Shown here: in pieces, positions 24,131-31,758 of the stretch
How the letters are laid out: the number at the start of each line of letters is the position of its first letter
How positions within the stretch are numbered: the stretch's first letter is position 1
From: Streptosporangiaceae bacterium
GTDB lineage: Bacteria; Actinomycetota; Actinomycetes; Streptosporangiales; Streptosporangiaceae
NCBI GenBank assembly: GCA_019245115.1
Contig: JAFARZ010000315.1
Span: 1-45,695 of the forward strand
DNA length: 45,695 nucleotides
Direction of reading: 5' to 3'
Position numbers and translations under genes: made by a program
Notes under the pieces: model-generated
Databases searched by the model: none
What the model was told of the DNA's origin: nothing
Seen by the model: only the letters and a program-made list of their open reading frames with translations

Positions 24131-25072
24131 GTGGCTTCAGCAGCACCGCCAGCCGAGGACTCCGGCATCCCGGGATTCTGCGCGGCGCTGGGCATTCCCG
24201 GGCTGGCCGACGTGCACACGCACTTCCTGCCGCCACGGATGCTGCGCCGGGTATGGGCGTACTTCGACGAAGGCGGACCGCTGCTCGGGGTCAGGTGGCC
24301 GATCCGGTACCGGTGGAGCGAGGAGCAGCGGGTCGCGCACCTGCGAGCGATGAACGTCCGGATGTTCAGCGCGCTGGCCTACGCCCATCGCCCGGACATG
24401 GCCGCTGACCTGAACGAGTGGACGCTGAGTTTCGCCAAGAAGACGCCTGGCTGCCTGCCCTCGGCGACGTTCTATCCGGAGCCGGGGGTAACCGAGTACG
24501 TCACCAAGGCGCTGGACGAAGGAGCCAGGATCTTCAAGGTCCACCTCCAGGTAGGCGGCTTCTCCCCCGCCGATCCGCTGCTCGACCCGGTGTGGGAGGT
24601 ACTGACGGCCCGCCGGACCCCGGTCGTCGTGCACGCCGGCCATGCACCGGTAGGCACCGAGCACACCGGCCCCGACCCGTTCAGCGCGGTCCTCAAGCGG
24701 CATCCCGGCCTGACCGCGATCATCGCCCATCTGGGCGCCCCGGACTACACGGAATTCCTCCGGCTGGCCGAGAGTCACGACCGGGTGGCGCTCGACACGA
24801 CCATGGTGTTCACCGATTTCTTCGACCGGTTCGCGCCGTTTCCGCATTCGGCGCTGCCCCAGCTGAAGGGACTGGGCGAGGCGGGCAAGATCCTGCTGGG
24901 CAGCGACTTCCCCAACATCCCCCACCCCTACGCCCGGCAGGTCGCGGGACTGGCCGACCTCGGCCTTGGCGAAGGCTGGCTGAGGGCGGTGTGCTGGGAG
25001 AACCCCGTCGCCATGTTCGGCGATCCGCTCCCAGGACCCAGGGATGGGCCGGGATCCTCGGCTGATAGCTAA
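24131..25072 (+). CDS. Amidohydrolase-family (amidohydrolase_2-like) metal-dependent hydrolase
   Basis: A 313-residue TIM-barrel hydrolase with the metal site sequences VHTHFLP near residue 30, HAGHAPVGTEHTG, a barrel HLGAPDY and the catalytic-Asp segment LLGSDFPNIPHPYARQ. These are the expected ligands of the ACMS-decarboxylase-like amidohydrolase_2 group, which cleaves C-N or C-C bonds in carboxylated aromatics and similar substrates. It is cytosolic. The start is a GTG at 24131, three bases after the previous stop, so it is probably the third gene of the pstS operon. No substrate can be inferred. It converges with the cyclase gene, with 10 bases between stops. Confidence 0.82.
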   Translation: MASAAPPAEDSGIPGFCAALGIPGLADVHTHFLPPRMLRRVWAYFDEGGPLLGVRWPIRYRWSEEQRVAHLRAMNVRMFSALAYAHRPDMAADLNEWTLSFAKKTPGCLPSATFYPEPGVTEYVTKALDEGARIFKVHLQVGGFSPADPLLDPVWEVLTARRTPVVVHAGHAPVGTEHTGPDPFSAVLKRHPGLTAIIAHLGAPDYTEFLRLAESHDRVALDTTMVFTDFFDRFAPFPHSALPQLKGLGEAGKILLGSDFPNIPHPYARQVAGLADLGLGEGWLRAVCWENPVAMFGDPLPGPRDGPGSSADS

Positions 25073-25082
25073 CACATTGGCG

Positions 25083-26069
25083 CTACTTGATTGCCAGCGC
25101 GTTGGCGGGGGACCCGATGCCTCCGGCCGCGTGGATCGGGGCGCTGGTCAGCATCGCCTCGTAGACGCCGTCCTGAGCACAGTCGGCGGCAAGGTCCTCT
25201 GTCCACCACAATTCTCCCAGCGCCATGCCGAACTGGCCGATCAGGATCCGGTGCAGGAAACCGATGGGCGTCGATCGATCGGCCGGGAACGCTTCGACCG
25301 CGAAGGTGTCGCTGACGATGGCAGCGACGTGGGCATCCCACAGATACCGGCACATCTCCTCGGTGTGGGCCAGACCCGGCGTGGTGACCTGGTGGCGGAT
25401 CTGGAGCCTGCGGTCGCGGGACTGGTCGAGGTACCAGCGGGCAAAGCCGGTGTGCAGGATCAGCACGTCACCGGGAGAAAAGCCGAGACCAGTCCGCGAT
25501 CGCGCGCGTTCCAGGTCTGCTACGTCAAAGGCAGTTGAAGTGCCAGGGTCATACGGCCGTCCCTCGTCTGTTGCCAATCGGCACATGTCGAGGAGAACCG
25601 CCCGCCCGACGATGCCCCGGCGGGCCCAATGCTCGATAGTGTTCCGCCGTCCGGACGCGACATCCGCCTCGGTGGCTCCGTTGTAGAACTGATCCGGCGC
25701 GTAACCGATGTGCCCGAGCGAGTCCCACTGGCTCGACCCCTGGGGATAGAAGTTGTCGTAGACATCGTCGAAGCCGATGGTTCCCGGCATGTGCAGTACC
25801 CGGTGGCGGGGCACACCGCGAGCGTCGGCGATCGCGGGGTCGAACGCGTCGACCGGGGCATCGAGCGGAAAAACCGCTCCCTTCCTGACCAGGGCGGCGG
25901 CGGAGACGACCCGGTCGGGGGTCATCAGGTTTATGAGCCCGACCTGATCGTTGTTACCGAACATTCCCCAGGCAGACCTGCCGCCGTGCGGCGCAGGCGG
26001 CAGGTCGTCGTAGTCCGGAAGGCTGCCCCGGACGCTGGGATCGCGACTGGTAGAGTTTTCCTGCTGCAT
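25083..26069 (-). CDS. Cyclase-family metal-dependent hydrolase (kynurenine-formamidase-like fold)
   Basis: A 328-residue protein of the cyclase/kynurenine formamidase superfamily. The family motif region appears as SSQWDSLGHIGYAPDQFYNG, and VLLDMCRL and GDVLILHTGF are the usual core strands. Downstream AAIVSDTFAVEAFP and HRILIGQFGMALGELWW complete the fold. Members hydrolyse formamides, lactones or related bonds using a divalent metal. The canonical HxGTHxD metal motif is degenerate here (QWDSLGH), as in the longer plant- and fungus-like members. It may act with the convergent amidohydrolase, but that is only suggested by proximity. Confidence 0.8.
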   Translation of the reverse strand: MQQENSTSRDPSVRGSLPDYDDLPPAPHGGRSAWGMFGNNDQVGLINLMTPDRVVSAAALVRKGAVFPLDAPVDAFDPAIADARGVPRHRVLHMPGTIGFDDVYDNFYPQGSSQWDSLGHIGYAPDQFYNGATEADVASGRRNTIEHWARRGIVGRAVLLDMCRLATDEGRPYDPGTSTAFDVADLERARSRTGLGFSPGDVLILHTGFARWYLDQSRDRRLQIRHQVTTPGLAHTEEMCRYLWDAHVAAIVSDTFAVEAFPADRSTPIGFLHRILIGQFGMALGELWWTEDLAADCAQDGVYEAMLTSAPIHAAGGIGSPANALAIK

Positions 26070-26096
26070 CCAGCTATCGCATCACACCGCCGCCGA

Positions 26097-26609
26097 CTAC
26101 CGTGTGGGGACCGCGGTCCATACCTGGTTTATGTTCCCCGTACAGTAGGTGAGCTGAATCTTGTAGTTCACCGGAATCCAGCAGAAGGCAACCGTGTGCG
26201 GCGGGCCTGCCAGCGCTATAACGCCCAGAGGATTCGTTACCCAGCTCTGATTGGCGACATTAGCGCTGCTGCACGGCATGTCTACGACTTGGGCCCCCTC
26301 TGACCGCGAGGTTGCGGTGGCGCAGTTGCCGGTATCCACGTTGACCAGGGACTGGTAGAAGCCCTGGGTGCCGTATACCCACTGCTCGTTGTAGTCATAG
26401 GCACGGCAGAAGTCCATTATGTAGGGCTGGCCGCGCATGTGGTTGCTGCTCGCGCAGGTGCCGGCGTAATCCGGGCTGGATGTAGCCAGCCTGAAGGTGC
26501 CGAAGGGTAGCGGAGCCGCCTGGGCGGGTGGTACGGTGACGCCGGCCGTCAGACCGGCTATTCCCCCCGCGAGGATAAGCGCGCGGAAAACACGCGGTAT
26601 TCGGATCAT
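26097..26609 (-). CDS. Small secreted ricin-type lectin-like protein
   Basis: A 170-residue protein with a signal peptide (MIRIPRVFRALILAGGIAGL, cleavage near AQA-APL). The mature part has about 140 residues with repeated Cys and QSW/QVW motifs (ANQSWVTN, INQVWTAV, NEQWVYG) spaced as in the beta-trefoil ricin B repeats. It probably binds carbohydrate outside the cell, possibly with the lytic enzymes encoded nearby. The start has a GGGAGG ribosome-binding site. It lies 27 bases upstream of the cyclase gene on the same strand. The assignment is by repeat pattern only. Confidence 0.65.
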   Translation of the reverse strand: MIRIPRVFRALILAGGIAGLTAGVTVPPAQAAPLPFGTFRLATSSPDYAGTCASSNHMRGQPYIMDFCRAYDYNEQWVYGTQGFYQSLVNVDTGNCATATSRSEGAQVVDMPCSSANVANQSWVTNPLGVIALAGPPHTVAFCWIPVNYKIQLTYCTGNINQVWTAVPTR

Positions 26610-26990
26610 CGGAGATCCTCCCCCTTCTATCGGTGCGGAGCACGCATGGCATCCATGGCCAGATATACGTCCGCATGATGGAAGCTAGACGAGTTTCCGG
26701 GAATTGTCAACGGGTTCAGATATGCCTATAAATGATCTCAAGGAGGTGTATTGTTACGGAGTTGTAAATCGCGACCTGGATTTGCACCGCGCCATACCGC
26801 CGCCAAAACTAAAACCCCCTATTAAGACGAACGAGCTCGCGCTAAAGCGCGCTCACCTCCCAGCCTGGCTGAGCCTGGCCGACCCACATCTAGCCGCGTC
26901 GATCGCGGCCGCCTACCGTGAGATGTACGGGTCCGTTGCGCCGGGGGATCGAGGAAGGTTGGGTGGGGGGAACCACAGACGTTCGTTGTA
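26610..26990 (+). other. Decayed intergenic region with a perfect Shine-Dalgarno and a half hairpin repeat
   Basis: An exceptionally good anti-16S match, AAGGAGGTG, at 26740-26748 is followed only by short frames (for example a 24-codon TTG frame at 26751-26825). A second frame contains LPAWLSLADPHLAASIAAAY, reminiscent of a fragment of an AraC-type regulator, but this is weak. At 26970-26990 there is a near copy of the left arm of the hairpin repeat at 18473-18494, abutting the P450 remnant. AT content is higher than in the neighbours. The stretch looks like eroded genes joined by rearrangement. Confidence 0.45.
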
Positions 26991-27166
26991 GGGCCGGCAC
27001 CCATCTCTGCCTCGGCACGCACCTGGCCCGGCTGGAGATCCGCGTCATGTTCGAGGAACTACTGCGGCGGATGCCGGACTGGGAACTGGTCGACGCGAGC
27101 GAACCGCGGATCGTGCGGGCCACTTTCACCCGTGCCTTCGACCGGGTCCGGATCCGGTTCTCTTGA
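26991..27166 (+). pseudogene. Cytochrome P450 C-terminal remnant
   Basis: The plus-strand frame reads AGTHLCLGTHLARLEIRVMF, ELLRRMPDWELVD and a normal C-terminus RVRIRFS before a TGA. This is the heme-binding Cys loop (FGxGxHxCLG, with the FG lost) and the C-terminal helix and sheet of a bacterial P450. About 340 N-terminal residues are missing. The break lies exactly at the end of the half hairpin repeat (26990), so a repeat-associated deletion is likely. It cannot encode a functional enzyme. Confidence 0.85.
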
Positions 27167-27168
27167 TC

Positions 27169-27189
27169 TTGACTTCCATGGAATATGGG
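27169..27189 (+). promoter_or_regulatory. Shared 21-bp element upstream of the flavoprotein operon
   Basis: The core is TTCCATGGAA (27174-27183), a perfect palindrome, inside a 21-base stretch that matches 33820-33840 (read on the minus strand, just before senC) at 17 of 21 positions. It lies 105 bases upstream of the first gene of the plus-strand operon. A common operator for the two selenium operons is inferred. Confidence 0.5.
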
Positions 27190-27293
27190 AAGAGGCTGGT
27201 GAATGTTGACGGGATATCGTGGCGCGTGCCATCTTCGGAAAGGAATGTCTTCCTCCTTTTCATGCCCAGGATTAGCGGCGGAGGCCTTTTCCT

Positions 27294-28409
27294 ATGACAT
27301 ATAGCGACAACCTCAGCAAGGTAATCGACGAGGTCATAGCCCCGGCGGCACGGCAGGTGGACCGGGAGGGCAAGTTTCCCCGGGAGGGGCTCGACGCGCT
27401 CGGGAATGCCGGGATACTCGGACTGACCGTGGCCGCCGAGCACGGCGGTGGCGGCAAGGGACTGGCCGAAGCGGCCGATGCCGTGCAACAGGTCGGCCGC
27501 GCGTGCGGGTCGACGGCGATGGTCCTGATGATGCACTACGCCGCGACCGCGGTGCTGGCCGCTCACGGACCCGGCTCGGTGCTCAGCGACATCGCGGCCG
27601 GCCGCCACCTCAGCACGCTGGCCTTCTCCGAGGTCGGTTCGCGCAGCCACTTCTGGGCGCCGGTAAGCACGGCCGAGGTCGACGGCGACACCGTCACGCT
27701 GAATGCGCGCAAGAGCTGGGTGACCTCCGCGGGCCAGGCCGACAGCTATGTCTGGTCGAGCCGGCCGGTCGCCGCGGACGGCATGATGACCCTGTGGCTG
27801 GTGCCGTCGGACTCGGCGGGGCTCAGCATCCCAGCCCCCTTCGACGGGCTCGGGCTGCGCGGCAACGCGTCGAGCCCGGTGTCGGCGGCATCGGTACGGG
27901 TCGGCGCTGACGCCCGGCTTGGCGACGACGGGGCGGGGCTCGATGTCGCGTTCGCGACCGCGCTGCCGTTCTTCCTGATCCTCAACGCCGCGGCAAGCGT
28001 GGGGCTGATGGAAGCTGTCATAGCCGCGACTGCCGGGCACCTGGTGGAGACCAGGCTCGAGCACCTGAAGCAGACGCTGGCCGATCAGCCGTCGGCACGG
28101 GCGGGGCTGGCCAGGATGCGGATCACCGCCGACTCCGTAGGGGTGTTGCTTGATGACGCCATAGCGGCGCTCGGTTCGGGACGGGCCGATGCGCAGCTTC
28201 GGCTGCTGGAGGTGAAGGCCGCCGCCGCCGAGGCGTCGATCCAGGTCACCGACCTGGCCATGACCGTGTGCGGCGGGTCCGCGTTCCGTACCGATCTGGG
28301 CATCGAGCGCAGGTTCCGCGACGCGCGCGCCGCGCGAGTCATGGCACCGACCACCGAAGCGCTGCACGATTTCATCGGGCGGGCGCTATGCGGGCTTCCG
28401 CTCATGTGA
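27294..28409 (+). CDS. Acyl-CoA dehydrogenase-like flavoprotein in the selenium operon
   Basis: The 371-residue protein has the full acyl-CoA dehydrogenase fold: an N-terminal helical domain, the FAD strand segment (TLAFSEVGSRSHFWAPV), LNARKSWVTSAGQADSYVW, and the C-terminal bundle ending RDARAARVMAPTTEALHDFI. In catalytic dehydrogenases the position before the last Thr carries the base Glu in YEGT; here the stretch is MAPT, so the usual Glu is absent. That is typical of flavin monooxygenase or oxidase members of the fold (DszC-like group), so oxygen-dependent chemistry is as plausible as dehydrogenation. The ATG is 10 bases after a GGAGG. The next gene starts 13 bases after its stop. The operon context with senA/senB suggests action on a selenium or hercynine-derived compound; the substrate is unknown. 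Confidence 0.8.
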   Translation: MTYSDNLSKVIDEVIAPAARQVDREGKFPREGLDALGNAGILGLTVAAEHGGGGKGLAEAADAVQQVGRACGSTAMVLMMHYAATAVLAAHGPGSVLSDIAAGRHLSTLAFSEVGSRSHFWAPVSTAEVDGDTVTLNARKSWVTSAGQADSYVWSSRPVAADGMMTLWLVPSDSAGLSIPAPFDGLGLRGNASSPVSAASVRVGADARLGDDGAGLDVAFATALPFFLILNAAASVGLMEAVIAATAGHLVETRLEHLKQTLADQPSARAGLARMRITADSVGVLLDDAIAALGSGRADAQLRLLEVKAAAAEASIQVTDLAMTVCGGSAFRTDLGIERRFRDARAARVMAPTTEALHDFIGRALCGLPLM

Positions 28410-28422
28410 AAGGAGCGCACGG

Positions 28423-29274
28423 ATGACACTGGTCATGGGAGCGGTCGCTTACGACCCGAAGGTAGTGACTATCTGGGACGGATTCCGCCGGCATCTCGCC
28501 GATCGCGGTCTGCCATTTGATTTCGTCCTGTATTCCCACTACGAGCGGCAAGCCGCGGACCTCGTCAACGGCCGGATCGACGCGGCCTGGAATTCGCCGC
28601 TGGCCTGGGTCAGGGCCAGACGGCTGGCAGCCGCACGCGGCGCGAGCCTGGAAGCACTGGTCATGCGGGACACCGACCGGGACCTGAGATCGCTGATCGT
28701 CGTGCGTGCCGACTCAGGCATCGAGAACCTGCAAGACCTGACGGAACGCACGATCGCGACCGGGGCGATCGACTCACCGCAGGCCAACCTGCTACCGATG
28801 TCGCTGCTGCGCAGGCACGGCCTGGTGCCCGGCAAGAACCTGACCGTCCGCCGCTTCGACGTCGGCGTCGGGCTACACGGCGATCACATAGGCGGCGAGC
28901 GGGACGCCGCACGCGCGCTGATGGCCGGCGCAGCCGACGCAGCCTGCATGATCGACGCCAACCACTTGCTGTTCGCCCGCGAGGGCGTCCTGCCGACAGG
29001 TTCTACCCGCATCATCGGCGAGACTGAGCAATACGATCACTGCAACATGACCATCGGTCCTTCGGCCGACGCCGGCGAGGTGGCCCTGTTCAAGGAACTG
29101 CTGCTCGCCATGTCCTACGACGACGCGGCGCTGCGACCGCTGCTGGACCTCGAGGGGCTCAAGCTGTGGTGTCCGGGTCGCACCACCGGATACTCCGCAC
29201 TGGAGACAGCGGTGGATGAGATCGGGTTCTACGGGAGTGATGGTGATGTCCGCGCCGACGGCTATCGACCTTGA
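28423..29274 (+). CDS. PhnD/SsuA-type binding-fold protein without signal peptide
   Basis: A 283-residue protein with the PhnD-like periplasmic-binding fold: LVMGAVAYDPKVVTIWDGF at the start, NGRIDAAWNSPLAWVRAR, SLIVVRADSGIENLQDLTER, and the second-lobe segment with GAADAACMIDANHLL. Phosphonate- or nitrate-type ABC binding proteins carry a signal peptide or lipobox, but here the fold starts within three residues of the ATG and no export signal exists. It is therefore probably cytosolic. Cytosolic relatives of this fold include enzymes such as THI5 and MqnA/MqnD, so an enzymatic or carrier role is conceivable. The ribosome-binding site AAAGGAG lies just upstream. The 3' end overlaps the next gene by 29 bases, indicating tight coupling. 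Confidence 0.72.
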   Translation: MTLVMGAVAYDPKVVTIWDGFRRHLADRGLPFDFVLYSHYERQAADLVNGRIDAAWNSPLAWVRARRLAAARGASLEALVMRDTDRDLRSLIVVRADSGIENLQDLTERTIATGAIDSPQANLLPMSLLRRHGLVPGKNLTVRRFDVGVGLHGDHIGGERDAARALMAGAADAACMIDANHLLFAREGVLPTGSTRIIGETEQYDHCNMTIGPSADAGEVALFKELLLAMSYDDAALRPLLDLEGLKLWCPGRTTGYSALETAVDEIGFYGSDGDVRADGYRP

Positions 29275-30433
29275 GGACCTCGGCCTGGAGGCCGGCGGCT
29301 ACCTGCTGGTGCAGCGTGCGCTGCGTGACCTTCCGGTCGGCGGCCGGCTGACCGTCCGGGGCAGGGACGCGGCGCTGCGGGTCCACCTGGCGGCGTGGAG
29401 CCGGTCCCAGGGGCACCAAGCCGATCTGGCCGGCGCAGAGCCCGTCGTGGTCAAGGGTTCAGCGTCCAGCGCCCGGTGGAACCGGGCGGAGCGGGCCGGG
29501 CAGCCGGGGCCGGACGGTGTGGTGGAACACGCCGAAGTGCGGTGGGGGCTGGCCATGCGTGGCGCACTGGTGGAGGAGGGCGGCCCTCCGCTGCGCGTCG
29601 ACCTGGTCGACAAGGACGTGGTATGGGCCGACGCCGCCCGCCAGCTGTACCTCAACGGCACCGCGCGGCAATGGAACCCGGCGACAGAAGTGCACTGGGA
29701 CGATGCGTTCTACCTGCCGCCCGAGATCGAAGGGGCCGTCGTCCAGGTGATGACGTACCTGGTCGAAAACGAGTATGCGGCGCTCCAGATCCCGGCCAGG
29801 TTCATCGCCCGGCTGCATCCGCACTACCGGGAAGTGATACAGGTCCTCGCCATCCAGGTCGCGGACGAGGCACGCCACGTCGAGGTGTTCACGCGGCGCG
29901 CGACGCTTCGCTCCGATGAGGTTGGAGTGTCCGGAGCAGGCGGCCGGGCGTCGCTACAGACCCTGCTGGACGAACCCGACTTCAGCCTCGCGGCCTTCCT
30001 GCTGTCCGTGCTGGGCGAAGGCAGCTTCCTCGACCTGCTGGCCTTCATCGCCTCCCACGCACCGGACCGGGTCACCCGCGAGGTGGCCAGCCTTTCGCTG
30101 CGCGACGAGCGGCGGCATGTGGCGTTCGGGATGGCCCACCTCAGGCAGGCCGTGGACGCCGACCGGTCGATGCTGGGCAGGCTGCGGATGGCGGCGGAGC
30201 GACGGCATGACGCGCTGGCCAGCACGGCGGGCCTGAACCAGGACGTGTACGACTCGCTGGTGGTCCTGGCGTCGCACGCCTGGAAGCCGACGTCGATAGC
30301 CACCGGCTGGCAAGCCGTCCAGGACCTGCAACGAGACATGGACCAGGGCCGCCAGCGGCGGCTCACCCAGCTGGGCTTCCCGGGCGACGAGGCAGCGGAG
30401 CTGTCCGCCCTGCACACACGGAACTTTATGTAG
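29246..30433 (+). CDS. TusA-like domain fused to a ferritin-like diiron domain
   Basis: From the ATG at 29246 the 395-residue product has two parts. Residues about 7-62 (LEDLGLEAGGYLLVQRALRD, LPVGGRLTVRGRD, LAAWSRSQGHQ) follow the TusA/SirA sulfur-carrier pattern, but the catalytic CP is replaced (GLEAGG). Residues about 155-330 form a ferritin-like four-helix bundle with E174/E176, E208 and H211 (DEARH), E258 (GEGSF), and E288 and H291 (DERRH), a complete carboxylate-bridged diiron ligand set. This predicts an oxygen-activating or oxidase enzyme tethered to a non-catalytic TusA-like module. I do not recognise this fusion as a characterised protein. An upstream ATG at 29240 is also possible. 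It overlaps the PhnD-like gene by 29 bases and ends 19 bases before senA. Confidence 0.72.
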   Translation: MSAPTAIDLEDLGLEAGGYLLVQRALRDLPVGGRLTVRGRDAALRVHLAAWSRSQGHQADLAGAEPVVVKGSASSARWNRAERAGQPGPDGVVEHAEVRWGLAMRGALVEEGGPPLRVDLVDKDVVWADAARQLYLNGTARQWNPATEVHWDDAFYLPPEIEGAVVQVMTYLVENEYAALQIPARFIARLHPHYREVIQVLAIQVADEARHVEVFTRRATLRSDEVGVSGAGGRASLQTLLDEPDFSLAAFLLSVLGEGSFLDLLAFIASHAPDRVTREVASLSLRDERRHVAFGMAHLRQAVDADRSMLGRLRMAAERRHDALASTAGLNQDVYDSLVVLASHAWKPTSIATGWQAVQDLQRDMDQGRQRRLTQLGFPGDEAAELSALHTRNFM

Positions 30434-30452
30434 CCGTTCAGAGGGGGCCAAC

Positions 30453-31757
30453 ATGAGTGAAGCCGACGTTCTCAGGGAATGGACGGCGGACGCGGTGGAT
30501 CGCACCTTGCAGCTGATCGCCGATCTGGACGAAGACCAGCTGACCGGCCCCCTGCTGCCGACTGTGAATCCACTGCTGTGGGAGATCGCGCACCTGGCGT
30601 GGTTCCAGGAGAAGTTCGTGCTCCGGCAGGCGTGCGGCCGCGATCCCATCCTGTCCTACGGGGATGCCCTGTACGATTCGGGCGCGATTCCGCATGACAC
30701 GCGGTGGCGCCTCAGCTTGCCTTCGCTCAAGGGAACCACGGACTATATACGGACGGTCGCGGATCGTGTTACCGAGGAACTGGGCCAACCCGGAGTTACC
30801 GATGTAATCCAGCACTTCACCAGGTACACGATTCATCACTACGATGTTCATACCGAGGCGCTCACTTATACCCGGCAAACGCTTGGATACCCGCTGCCGG
30901 TGTTCCCCGGGCTGAGCGGGACCTGGCCGCATAACGCTAATACGACCGGAGCCGTTTCCGTTTCCGGTGACGTAAGCATCGCCGGCGGAGAATTCTTGCT
31001 GGGCGCCGCGAGGTCGGACCCATTTGTCTACGACAACGAGAAGTGGGCGCACCGGATCATGGTCGCGCCATTCGCAATGTCAAGGACCGCGACGACACAG
31101 GCGGAGTTCGCGGCCTTCGTGGCGGACGGCGGCTACGCCGACACCCGGCTGTGGGCGGACGCTGGCGCGTGGCTCGCTGCTACCGGCGCCACGCAGCCGG
31201 TCTACTGGCGGCGCAGCCCTGACGGCTGGCAGCGGCGGCACTTCGACACGTGGCTGGACCTCGAACCGGATCTTCCGGTGTGCCATGTGTCCTGGTGGGA
31301 GGCTGACGCCTACTGCCGGTGGGCGGGACGCCGGCTGCCGACCGAGGCTGAATGGGAGTATGCCGCTACCGGTGGCGCGTGGCCGAAGTCCGTCTATCCG
31401 TGGGGGGACAGTTATTCGCGGGGGGACGGCGAGCCCGGCGCCGATCAGGCGGCGACCGACTGGCGTCCGGCCGGACCGGTGCCAGTCAGCGCGTGCGCGT
31501 CAGGAGACAGCCCAGTCGGCTGCCGCCAGATGATCGGGAACGTGTGGGAGTGGACGGCGAGCGACTTCGTCGCTTACCCGAACTTCGAGCGGGACGCGTA
31601 CTGGGAGAACTCCGAGCAGTTCTTCGGCTCGCGCAAGGTGCTGCGGGGCGGGGCGTGGGCGACCCGGGGGCGGTTCATGCGGTCGACCATGCGCAACTAC
31701 TTCACCCCGGATCGACGCGACGTGCTGGCGGGATTCCGCACCTGCGCGGTGACGTGA
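30453..31757 (+). CDS. senA: Selenoneine synthase SenA (EgtB-type DinB/FGE-sulfatase nonheme iron enzyme)
   Basis: A 434-residue EgtB-related protein. The N-terminal DinB-like domain has H47 (IAHLAW) and the HX3HXE motif H129-YDV-H133-T-E135, a three-His iron site. The C-terminal FGE-sulfatase-like domain has VSWWEADAYCRWAGRRLPTE, ending with the family signature RNYFTPDRRDVLAGFRTCAV. In the described pathway SenA uses O2 and iron to join hercynine with a selenosugar, leading to selenoneine. The assignment to SenA rather than EgtB rests on the directly adjacent senB and nearby senC. Part of the DinB-coding region (about 30750-30960) is noticeably less GC-rich than the rest. The stop is one base before the senB GTG. 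Hercynine would come from an EgtD not seen here. Confidence 0.86.
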   Translation: MSEADVLREWTADAVDRTLQLIADLDEDQLTGPLLPTVNPLLWEIAHLAWFQEKFVLRQACGRDPILSYGDALYDSGAIPHDTRWRLSLPSLKGTTDYIRTVADRVTEELGQPGVTDVIQHFTRYTIHHYDVHTEALTYTRQTLGYPLPVFPGLSGTWPHNANTTGAVSVSGDVSIAGGEFLLGAARSDPFVYDNEKWAHRIMVAPFAMSRTATTQAEFAAFVADGGYADTRLWADAGAWLAATGATQPVYWRRSPDGWQRRHFDTWLDLEPDLPVCHVSWWEADAYCRWAGRRLPTEAEWEYAATGGAWPKSVYPWGDSYSRGDGEPGADQAATDWRPAGPVPVSACASGDSPVGCRQMIGNVWEWTASDFVAYPNFERDAYWENSEQFFGSRKVLRGGAWATRGRFMRSTMRNYFTPDRRDVLAGFRTCAVT

Positions 31758-31758
31758 G

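Noticed and set aside
26704..26991. 95-codon plus-strand frame with an AraC-like segment
   Set aside because: The resemblance is limited to a short helical stretch, the C-terminal part runs into the half hairpin repeat, and the perfect Shine-Dalgarno at 26740 is not placed for its start. Recorded only as decayed sequence.
27126..28367. 413-codon minus-strand frame opposite the flavoprotein gene
   Set aside because: No domain; the plus-strand flavoprotein has clear family motifs and operon context.
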